Part shown: piece by piece, positions 9,515 to 21,600 of the stretch
Numbering within the stretch: position 1 is the first letter of the stretch
How the letters are laid out: every line of letters begins with the position of its first letter
Assembly: GCA_947044365.1 (NCBI GenBank)
Contig: OX345637.1
Location: 8,204,343 to 8,268,342, forward strand
Source: Petrosia ficiformis
Taxonomy: Eukaryota; Porifera; Demospongiae; Haplosclerida; Petrosiidae
Direction of reading: 5' to 3'
Length of the DNA: 64,000 nucleotides
Notes under the pieces: generated by a model
Databases searched by the model: none
The model's input: only the letters and a program-made list of their open reading frames with translations
What the model was told of the DNA's origin: nothing
Made by a program: the position numbers and the translations under genes

Positions 9515-12500
9515 TCATTTCTTTGGGTATAAAGCATTTTTCATCAATGAAATACACCTTTCTTGTGCAGCTGTAAATTGATCTGTTCCAGTGAAACAGA
9601 GAAATCCATGTGACAGACCCTCCATCACATTAAGAGTTACTGGTTGACCAACAGACTTGAGTCTCTGAGCTAAAGTGATACCATCATCTAGTAAAGGATC
9701 AAGGGCACAGACCTGAACGATAATAAAAGAAGAGATGTGAGTGATACAAGTATTATTAATTCATCATCTTGTACAGTACAATCAATTTATTGCTTAATAA
9801 AATAATTTGGAAATATGTGACCACAGAAAAGAAAATCAGTCAATTGATAAATGATCAGTGTTCTGCCCAGGATATTTAGAGTGGTGGTGCCTTACTATTA
9901 TTTGACAGCTTCAATCACTGAAAATACCCTAAACACCTTACCTGGCAGCAGAACACTCTCAAGCTGAGTTTCTGGCTCTTTATACAGTTTGCCTAAGAAA
10001 TGCAAAACTGCTTCCTCCCACCCTGTAATCCCATATGCATCTAAAAGCACCAAACATTAATTTTACTAGTATACTTGCAGGAATGGACAGGGAACTACTA
10101 CAATGGATTAAACTTAATTCTATAGGCTAAATAATGTAGTAGCTTCTACTACACAACAGAGTTCTTTAATGATCAATTAATGGATGTATGAATACTTCAT
10201 TGTGAATACAGTGGAACTCCTCTATCCCGGACACCCTTGGGACAAATATAAGTGTCCTGATTACAGGGCTGAATATAAAGCACAGTTTGGAGTGTGCTTA
10301 TACAGGGGTGTCCTCATTTCAGTGTGTCCTCAATAGAGGGGTTTCACTGTACATACATTACAGTTCATCAGCGTCTGAATAAAGCATTATGAAACCACTT
10401 GATAATTATTATCTAATTTCATAACTCACTATGATATGGATTGGTGGTAAACCTTTTAGAAATTCATCTGGAGCTAAACCTGGAGACATGAAAGGATCTT
10501 TTGTGGTCTCAGGATCATTAAAAGTATCAAGGATCTCTCTTGTTAGTCTTTCTATTTCTTCATCACTCAACATCTCTTCCTTTGAAGGTATTTGGCGTCC
10601 TAAACGAAGTTGTGCTTGTCCAACATTGGAAGGGAAGAAAGGAGCCTGTAGGTAAATTGACACATCACTTAGACAAATTTCTTATACAACACTCTTACTT
10701 TTACTGTGGCTACAGGTCTTTGTATCAGGCAGAACAATTTATATCCATTTTGCAAATCTCATATACATAGGCTCTATAACTACAAAAATGATTAATTAAC
10801 TATTGGAATACTTACCACAGACATCATTGAATCATTTGGGGAAACTTGAGATTGTGGGTGAGGTGGCACAATATCACTGGTAGATTGTGGGGGTGGTTGA
10901 GGCACTGTTTGTGGCACAATATCATTGGTAGATTGTTGAGGCACTGTTTGTGGGTGAGGTGGCACAATATCATTGGTAGATTGTGGGGGTGGTTGAAGCA
11001 CTGTTGTTTCATTAATTGACAAATCTTGTTCTGAATTCAAATCTACTTCTGTGAGTCCTGTTGAAACAAGATACTCATTGTAATTATTAGAATTGGTATA
11101 TTAGACTGTCTATGATTATACTGGCATATTTATTATCTTCAAATAAATTTGGTTAGCAGAAATGAACCTACAATGTCTAATAAAAAGATTATCGGTCCTT
11201 CAAAACCAGTTATGAACATTTATCTGAGGTCATGGTGAACAGGAACAACCTTTATATAAATTGTAACGTAGTTAAATTACCATTATCCTTTTCTGTTTGA
11301 TTCTCTTTCAAATCAATTTCCAGTTCATCTTCGTTCGTATCTCCTCTATTCTCCTCATCAGTCAGTGATATGATCTGCTTCTCTTTTACAGTATCTACAA
11401 CAAACATCACCTCCTCATCTTCCTTCACTGTTTCCACTTTAGTCACCATCTCCTCTTCCTTTAATGTCATCTTCATCTCTACATCCTTGTCTTTCGAGGT
11501 AAAAGACAAATCAACAGATGCAGAAGTAGAAGTAAACGAAACTAGAATGAATATACATGTACAATCACATAAACATACATGTATATTAAATGATTTTTTT
11601 CCTAAATTAGTAGCTATTGTTTTTCCCCCACAACTCTATAGTCTTAAAATCATGTTTTGTAGTATTTCCTGCAGTTATAAACAGTTTATTAACAAAAACC
11701 AATGCTAACTGTCCATTAAATATGCACGTTTTTATTTTTTAACTCTTAAAAATGCATTCTTGTGTTTCAGTTCAAAGCGGAATCGTTATTGATTTAAGCC
11801 TAATGAAAACCTTGGTTTCCATACCACTGGGGATTCCACTTTGTGTATGCGTACTTATAATCATGATTATGTGAGTGATATGTTATCAAGATTAAAAATT
11901 TGAAATACCAGATGAAGAAACTGCTGGAGCTGTGGCTTTTCTTGTCGTTGAATGTTTTGGTGGAGGTGGACGTTGTGGTTTAGGTTTGATACTGGATGAA
12001 CTGGTTTGACCAGTTTTAGGAAGAGGAGGTCTACTAGGAGGAGTGGGACGACTAGGTGTAGGGGACAATTTTGATGGCACTGTTTGGCTACGCTGCAGGG
12101 ACTTGTTCCCTCTGAAACAAAGGTGTGTATAAGAAAGAGCATCAATATGCAAATGACGAGGAGTAACAAAAGAATCATGGACCAATGGATCATAAATGAT
12201 AGATGAATGGACAAATGGATGATTCAAGATAGAAATAAACGGAGGAGTGGAAAAATGGGTTGATAGATGGAGGAAAGTGAGATAGAAAGATACAGATGAA
12301 GAGGTCGATGGATGGATAAATAAGATAGATAGATAGATAGATAGATAGATAAATACAATGTAGATAGATAGACAGATACATAAATAGATGGAGGAGTGAA
12401 TAGATAGAAATAAAATTCAATATTACTTTGATTGTTGTTTAGTCTCAGGGGATTCACTTTTAGGTGTGGGTATAATGTATCCCTTAGCTTTAAGAATTCT

Positions 12501-14015
12501 CTTACGAGCTTCTTTTCTCTTAGCAAACACTTCATCAGTTGGGACAGTACCTGTATAAGCCTGTGTTAGTTGTAAGTATATTTGTTATTACGTTTATGAC
12601 CAGATAAGTTTTGAAGCATGGGCCAAATTGGCTCAAAAATGGTTAGTGTGTGCACCATTGGGAATACATCTTGAGCCAATTAACAAAGAGTTAATGCTGT
12701 TATATAGTGACAATAAAATCATAATTAACTGCGCCACTGATTGAAAGAGAACTGTGCTGTGCCAAATAAGAAGCTCTTTGGGCCAATGGTGCACCATATA
12801 AGCTTATCAAAAACACCAATAATTATACTATAGTATAATTAGTATTAGTAGATTACAGTCATGTTTGAAATCTACATTGATAGATTGGATCTCTGATCAA
12901 TATACATGTACATGCAGGTTTTCATACAGGTACAGTATTTGGTTGGGGAGGAACAATCAATCATCTGAAACACATTGCTCCTTGGGGTGCACTCCCCAAG
13001 GAAAGTTTTGAAATTTATACTTCTGAGGTTGTTTCTGGTGGCTTCTGTGGCCCCGGAAGGTTTGTAGCTGATTTTGCATGTTAATCAGTCTGAAATCCTG
13101 ACATGTATTCTAATTATATATCTCCTTTACATCACCTGTAGACAGCTGATCATAATTCCAAATGGTAACAGAGGATCAATAAGGGAAAGGAAACGAGATG
13201 GTGTAACACATGACCTCACGATAGCTGCAGGATAGAAGGAGAATATCAAGTCGGGTTGACGTAGTCCTAATGTTTTCAATTTCATTGCAGTCGTTACAGC
13301 AAAATTCCCTCCTGCAGAATCCCCTGCAAGCATTATTCGTTCCCCAGTTGTTCCTGTTAAGAAAGCAAAGAAGATTACACAGTAACAAGTGATATAATAT
13401 TTATGATCATTAGATCATCACACACCCTAAACAGATCAATAAAATGATTAGCTATGACGAGCCAAACATTCCAATGTCTACTTGTGTCTGAGTAGGTATA
13501 TTATATATGTAATAACATAATTATATTTGATGTGAGATGATACATGGGTGTATCGAAAGAACTGACAATACTATATTTCCCATATTGTAAACATGTGCTG
13601 TATAACATAAACAGTCTTTATACATTCACTATACAGTCTTCATACATCTTATAGTTTATATGCATTCTTTATACATTGTATACTACATGCAATTGTACCT
13701 TATTTATACATTTTCCTCATATTAATGCTCATCTACTTTTTTTCTGGAGCCTTTCCCCCAGTGTTGAAAATTATTTGCAATGGGATAAATCTGCCCTTAG
13801 TAATATGTAATGAGTTCTTGTGAAACATCTCCTGCATTGTATCTCTTCAGCTATGTTAATTTTTACAAAAGCAGGTTGGAATGTATCACACCTAGGCATT
13901 TAATATAGTTCCAGTAAGCAAGGTATGTGATTATTTAGGAAAGGCATTCATTATATTAATTATTGTCTGTTTACATTCATAATGATCACAAAATTAGGAA
14001 GAGATGACTTTATAT

Positions 14016-14069
<54 letters not shown>

Positions 14070-15595
14070 ATATATACATATACATGTACATGTAGTTAAT
14101 GTCATAAGGTTGATTATACTGCAGCTTGATAATGAAGCAATGGTTTGAAATTTGATGTACACAAAAAAGAACAGGAAGAACAGCTATGAAAATGGTAAAG
14201 AAAAAAGATTGTTTGTCATTCCAAACTAAAGTTATGAACATTTTTCTGAGGTCAAGGTGAATGTGAATGACCTTTTAGTGCTAATAATTTCATTTTACTT
14301 ACCTAACATTTCCAGGTTATTCAATGCCCAAGCATAACAGAAGACACACTCTTCCAAGGCTCTTGGGAATGGTGCTTCCGGAGCGAGTGAATAATCCACA
14401 GAAAGAATGGGACAATCTAATTCTTTAGACCACCATCTTAAGTAAAACTAAAAAAATGAACTGGTAACAGTAGCTTGTCTGAAGTAACAATCGTAGTTAA
14501 GTTGCTTATATACCTAGAAATTAAAGTTACTAATACATTATACCTGCATGTCAGGGCGGGAAACAAGCCTACAACATCTAGTGAGCAATTCTGTCACCAG
14601 TGCTCACCATAGTTCAACTAGCATGCATTGTCATGTCAAAATCTCAGTACTTGTTTAACTGCAGTAAAGTGTCCTCTTTGCCATCAGTTACAATAACTAT
14701 TGATAAGAAAGACTACACACTAACTCCCTATGCTAATTTTAGTGCTCAAATGAGCTCTGTTATTTCCCACTCTGCTACATGTAACTCTAGTTATAGCTCT
14801 CCAAACTGATGTTGAATTGGTATTCTTTACAGTAAATAATTATTTTACTACGTGGAGAAGAGCTCATGAAATACTCACTAACTTGCAGATAACACATGAT
14901 CAATCTTTAAGGTTTTAGTTAAACTAAACAACATTAATATCTAACTACACATGTATCTACATGTACATGTACTTACACACATGTACATGTACTTACACAC
15001 ATGTACATAATACTTACACACATGTACATGTACTTACACACATGTACATATACTTACACACATGTACATGTACTTACACACATGTACATATACTTACACA
15101 CATGTACATGTACTTACACACATGTACATGTACTTACACACATGTACATAATACTTACACACATGTACATATACTTACACACATGTACATATACTTACAC
15201 ACATGTACATGTACTTATACACATGTACATGTACTTACACACATGTACATGTACTTACACACATGTAAGTATGTCCTATCGTATAATTTACTAATGTACA
15301 TTGATTTAAAAAGCATTTCATCTGAATCATGCTTGTAAAATTGACAATAGAATCTTTTTGTTTTATTGATCAAAACGATTATGTATATTAGCTTGTTGTG
15401 TTTGTAGTGGGCATCATCAATGCATGAGTTCTAGAAAGTGTAATCATACATACATGTACGTGTGTACATATACAAGTTGTTTTCTACCTCGTGTGATTGG
15501 GACGTTTGGGCCACAAATCCTCCACCATGAAAATGAATAATGAGAGTATTGGAACAAGGGACTTGAGCACGGTTTTTACCATATGAACTACAAGG

Positions 15596-15634
<39 letters not shown>

Positions 15635-18600
15635 TGTGTGTGATATACATGTAGTATATTTGTATATTGAGTCATAATTTAATGATGTAAAATGTAGTAG
15701 GAGAGTACACAATAAATTTACACATGTACATGTATGTGGTGAAGCAGCAATATGTGGAATTTAGATAAAGCAATGACATTAGATTAGATAATTAAATGTA
15801 AATGAATATTGATTATACATGTGTATACCTTCTACATCAGGCTTCATTTAGAAAATTTGTTGGGGGGGATGGGAATTTGAAAGACTTTTGGAGTGACATA
15901 CAGGGTTATCATAGTGTGCATATTGGCAAACAAATTCCAAGGGGAGGGGGGCAAAACTATAGCAAAAGGGGTGTGGGTGAATGCCCCTCAAATGAAATCC
16001 TGTAACATACATGTAATTATAGTATCTGATTCCTTCAATGAAAATGTGCATTTCTTCAGTAATAATTATTATTGGTACCTAAAGCTAACAATATGACATT
16101 ATAAATTTGGTAGACGTTACATGATTCAAAGATACTAATAATAATCACCAATGATGACTAGTATTGATTCATTTATCAGCACATCACCACATGTACATTC
16201 AAACTAACGCTGAGACAAAGGTTTGAAAACAACATTCAAAGTTTCGTCAGCAATAATAAATGAAGGTTTTAAGGTTCGCATGTGTTTTTATCAATGTTAC
16301 CCTCACCTTGATCGGGCTATAGAAAGCTTCCAAAACTGTTTATTCCGTAATAGTCCTGTTCTTGCTGTTTCTACTCAAATTTAGCATTGTTGAACTGATC
16401 TGAAACAGGCCCACACTATTACCCATCTGGATTGTATAAGTGCACATTTGTGCGCAAACATTAAAGTGAGTGTGACAAAGCTTCGAAGGGAGAAATTTGC
16501 CCGCCAAATTCATGAAGGTTAGAATCTTTGCATCTTTTCTCCAGCCATAATTCAACATAAAGCTTGTTTACAAAAAAAATTTGTTTTTTAAGAATATTGA
16601 AATACTTTACCTGTCCTCCCCTCAATTTGTATGATACAAGAGTTGAAGTTATAGGTTTATAACCTATATCAGAAAATGGAGGAGTAATAGTCATTTCCTC
16701 ACCGCTTACTGTCTATAGAAATAGAGAATATAATACACATCTAAACAATACCTGATAGCAAAAATATTATTATTATATTATAACTAAAGGGCTGAGAGTC
16801 AGATTGATCTAACTCACAAGACAGTACTGTACCCAGGTTAACATCACAAAAACCTCAAAATGCATTTCAGGAGCTGAGAATATTTCAAAGAAATCAAAAA
16901 TATTTCATATTTCATAGTGTGTGGTAGACCCAATTTCTAATCCATATTTGTGCAATATGGAAAATTTCCGGTATTCAATTTTTCAGTTACATGTAGATCA
17001 TTCTAGCTCATTACCTTAACAACATAATATTATAATGATTACACTACTGTGATTAATACATGTTACTATAACAAAATAAAATATATTAAACTAAAAACTC
17101 TTTTAGCAAGCCAAATATTATTTTAATCAATACTACACGTACATGTATAATTAACCTTTTAACTACCAAAATAAAATGGTAAGATTTTATAAAAATTGAC
17201 CATTTCATTTTAATCCATTTTTTTCAGGTAGAAAGAAAGGAGATAGGTATAGGAACAATATATATCACTGGAAATGGTATATATTGGAGAATGAATGCAG
17301 CATGTTACTTTTAAACTAATTGTTTGAGAAACTGGATATACATGTACCATAACTAAAAGTGGTCACTATTGTGATACTAAAACAATACTACCTGATTGTT
17401 AAACTGTACATGCACATGCGCAAGTTGTTGATACGAACTATCAAATGTTAAGTTTACCTTTGCTATGATATTCTTAGCAGGAATCTCAATAATTTTTGAG
17501 ACATCTACACTCATACTTACAAACTTCACAGCAGTCTATAGTGATATGTAAAGAAGATAAAACTCAGTCAATTATATAATACATGTACATGTATATTGAT
17601 GTAGTTGTGATGATAAAACCATGTAGATATAGTATACATAAGATCCAGTTGTGTAACCTCATAAATCTGTGATTATAAAATCACCTGCATGATTTCACTC
17701 CCTTAATAAAGATGTGACTTCAAGATATTAGAATAGTAATATTCTGATCAGTTGAATCTGAGTTGATCAATAATGACTGCAGTCCAGTGTTTTTGATAAC
17801 TTTTGAAGCTTGGGCCAAATTGGCTCAAAAATGGTTAGTGTGTGCACCATAGAGAATACATCTTGAGCCAATTAACTAAGAGTTAATGCTGTTACTGACA
17901 ATATAATCATAATTAACTGCGCCACTGGCCCAAAGAGAGAACTGTGCAGTGCCAAATAAGAAGCTCTATGGGCCAATGGTGCGCCATATAAGTTTATCAA
18001 AAACACTGCTGCAGGTCAATGCTCATTATACACTGTGTAAGTACAACCTATCCAGCTATCCCATCCATCATGCATATATCCATGTTTTAAAAGCATTTAA
18101 ATATAAGGGGCTCAACAAAAAAAGAAAGATGCAAACATAGTTATACATTTCTCTCTCTCTATATATACATACCTTCACTGCATTATGTTCAGTAAGAGAC
18201 CAGAATGCCTTAGCAAAAAAGATGCTCGAATCATGAGTCATATCAGCTATTTTTATACCTCTTTCTGTTGGATGTTGATAATACTTGCTGCCCTGTATTA
18301 AAGAGATGTAGAAAGAAAGAAAGACACCTGAGGCAATGGAAAAATGAAAATGAGAGTTGCCTCAGATGGGACTCGAACCCACGACACTCTGTACTCCAGA
18401 CAGATGCTCTACCAACTGAGCTACCAAGACAGCCCAGCTGGCAGGGTCCGAATCAAACATCTCATATGCCTGTATAAACAGGCTAACTTAACATTTGGCA
18501 TTAGGTGAAGGCCAGGGTAATGAAACCACCAAAGATACCAACACCAAACCTAAGCATATACATGATGTTATAAAAACATTTTTGAGGTTATAAGGAATAT

Positions 18601-21600
18601 TTAATGTCTCTAACAAATTACATGTACATGTACATGTAACTTAATATAAAGGTCATTCACATTCACCTTGTCCTCAGAAAAATGTTCATAAGTTTAGTGT
18701 GGAAAAACAAAAAATCTTTTTATCTTCACAATTTTCATATAATTATTATTCCTGTTCTTTTTTGTGTATGTCAAATTTTAATCCATTACTTCCATTATTG
18801 AGTGACAGTATAATCATATATTAATCTTATGACATTAAACTAAACACTATATTACATATAAAGTTTATCCTAGATGTAATTTTGAGGTCATTGTGAATTG
18901 AACAAACTTTACTGTACATTAATCTTTTAATAACAATAGCTATTTAGTATTTAGTGAAGCTGAAACTAATGGAGAGACCATACATTAGCTGGGAATTGAA
19001 CCCAGGATCTCTTAATTTCTGGTCATGTGACATTCTCTAAAAGAACCCTGTATACACATCCTGTTATGTACCTATATATAACAACAAGCCAGATATTTCT
19101 GGTCAGGTGACATTCTCTAAAAGAAACCCTGTATATTTAAAAGAGGAAGTTGATTGAAGAGTTTGGACAATTATGTGTGAAGATTGAAATCCTTTATAAC
19201 ATTTGTTATTCATTAAACTTTATTTTTCAAAAAAGTTTAGAAAACCAGTACAACTAAAAATGTCAAAAATCAAAGTTGTTTATATACTTATCAGTAGACA
19301 TGATAGGTAAAAACACTAAGTTATTAAAAACATTAAGTTATTAATAATTTCCACTGATGGGTGGGGCGTCTTGTTGTAATTGATATCTGAACAGTTTTTA
19401 GAGGGAGTTGTTTCGACACTTTTAACAGATGTGTCTCATCAGCTGGTCTCTGCTGGCTGGGAATTGGAATAACAAATGTCAAGGAAATGCACTTTACCGC
19501 AAAGCAGAGACCAGCTGATGAGACACATCTGTTAAAAGTGTCGAAACAACTCCCTCTTACAATTACAACAAGACTCCCCACCCATTAGTGGAAATTATTA
19601 ATAACTTAATGTTTTTAATAACTTAGCGTTTTTACCTATCATGTCTACTGATAAGTATATAAACAACTTTGATTTTTGACATTTTTAGTTGTACTGGTTT
19701 TCTAAACTTTTTTGAAAAATAAAGTTTAATGAATAACAAATGTTATAAAGGATTTCAATCTTCACACATAAACCCTGTATACACATCCTGTATGTACTTT
19801 TATATATAACAACAAGCCAGATATTTCTGGTCAGGTGACATTCTCTAAAAGAAACCCTGTATACACATTCTGTATGTACCTTTATATACAACAACAAGCC
19901 AGATATTTGTAAACAGAAGTTCACTGTGAAGTATCGACTAGTTAGATAATTACTACAATATTATTTTATAATTATGTCTATACACACAATATCTATTATA
20001 CCTTCCACAGACTACTCAGTAGCTGTTTGACTGGGTCTTCTTTACTACCTGAATGCCACTGCTCATAAGAGGCCATACTAATAGCTAGGAACTGAAGAAT
20101 AAGTCTCAGACTTTGAGAATACTAGAAACAAAAAGATTTTATTGTAAAGTACTGCAAATTACCATGTTATATTAATAGCAATGAACTGAATTGTGTGCAA
20201 CAATCTCAATTTACCAAGTCAATATTATACAGCTACAAAATTTACTTCTGCCTAAACACATATTTCTAATATTGTTAGAGGGCTAGTAGATGTATTGTAG
20301 GGTTACAGGTGATACTATTGCTATACAGAATATCTATATGTATAATCACCGATAAGAATTGTTAAGGCTTTTCCTGGAAAATTATTATTTAATCCTTAAG
20401 TATTAGTTTGACAAAATGACTACTTTTAATTATAGTTATAGCGTGCCTGGTTTCTCAAACTTTTAGTTTAGTTTAATTAGCTAAAATAATATTGGAAAGA
20501 GTTTTAGTTTTAGTTAACTAGCCAATATTCATTTACATGTAGTTAGTTATAGTTATTACAGTAGACCTGTAATTTAGTTATAGTTTAGTTAACTAAAAGA
20601 CAAAATGCCTTACAAAAAGGGGTTTTAATTTTAGTTATAGTTAACTAAAACAACACTACTAAATATACAACCATTGTACAAATAAACTTCATATTGAAAA
20701 AAGGTCTTTGCTGGCTTTCTGTACAACATGGCTCAACAGGTAAGTGTTTAATTTTCTTTTCTGCAAATTACATGTACATGTACACATAAGTCTCATTATT
20801 TGCTACCTGAAATCCTAGACAATGCCCATAAAAAGCATCCCGAGAAGCATCCTCTGTACATGCTAGTTTCTTCAGTGACTCAGCAATTTCTCCTTCATTC
20901 ACTAATAGAGGAGGCTCATTTGCTTTCATTAATATTACAGCTTCCTTTGCCATTAATTCTATTCCCTATTGTGTAAATGGAGAAATTGAAAAGGAATAAG
21001 TTCAGTTAATTTATATAGAACAGTCAGGTGTCATGTGACTATTGATAGTACAGTTTGGCAATTATTGTGCATTTCAAATGTGAAACAATACTAACTTCTC
21101 ATAAGTGCAATGAGGACACAAAGTAACATTAAGACATTGTTAGAATTAACAGGACAGGATGCCAATGATTTCAAAAAGGGACACTTTCCGGGAAAATAAT
21201 TTTGATGAAATGCATACTTTCAACAGCTTACCATTCCACCATTTGGTACATTAAGTGAATGAAATTTGGTATCCATGAAGAGCTATTATTATGCTTCTTA
21301 CATACTGAATTTCATTTACTTCCTGCATCGATTAAAAGTAACTGTTTCATTAAAACTAATTTGAAGGAAAGTGTCCCTTTTTAAAAAAAAATAGGCTGCA
21401 TATATCTTATACATGTACACAATGATAATAGCGTATAATTATATACTTTATATCAGTACCTGAAGAGCTCTAGTATAAGCAGTTAGTGTACTAAGGTGAT
21501 CAGATACACTGAAAAACAGGCTACTTCGCTCTCGTGCACATTTCTGAAGATTACTCAATAGGTGTTCTAGCAGTTGTTTCATTACATGAAGAAAACTACG

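Larger units (their letters stand above)
19172..19770. mobile_element. Foldback element with long inverted arms
   Basis: Arms of about 280 bp (19172-19453 and 19503-19770) are near-perfect reverse complements, apart from a short insertion near 19381-19400 in the left arm, and are joined by a loop of about 50 bp. The arms begin tatgtgtgaagattgaaatc and meet near the loop at ctggtctctgct/agcagagaccag. Each arm carries a hammerhead-ribozyme-like core. There is no long open frame. The element is in the LIPE intron between 20002 and 18292. Confidence 0.85.
19021..19915. repeat. Direct repeats flanking the foldback element
   Basis: Units containing accctgtatacacatcctg, aacaacaagccagatattt and tctggtcaggtgacattctc occur twice before 19140 and twice after 19770. 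The foldback element therefore sits inside an older tandem repeat. Confidence 0.65.

Noticed and set aside
9942..10040. An extra LIPE exon
   Set aside because: LIPE joins ..PPIHII to [10 protein letters not shown] in phase 0 without it, as in other HSL proteins; inclusion gives a stop.
14961..15338. A 125-residue protein ([10 protein letters not shown] repeats)
   Set aside because: It is a reading of a 20-bp tandem repeat.
18362..18440. A tRNA gene on the minus strand
   Set aside because: The A and B boxes are good, but the tRNA-like part runs straight into a tail shared with two other loci, so it is a SINE head and not a tRNA gene.
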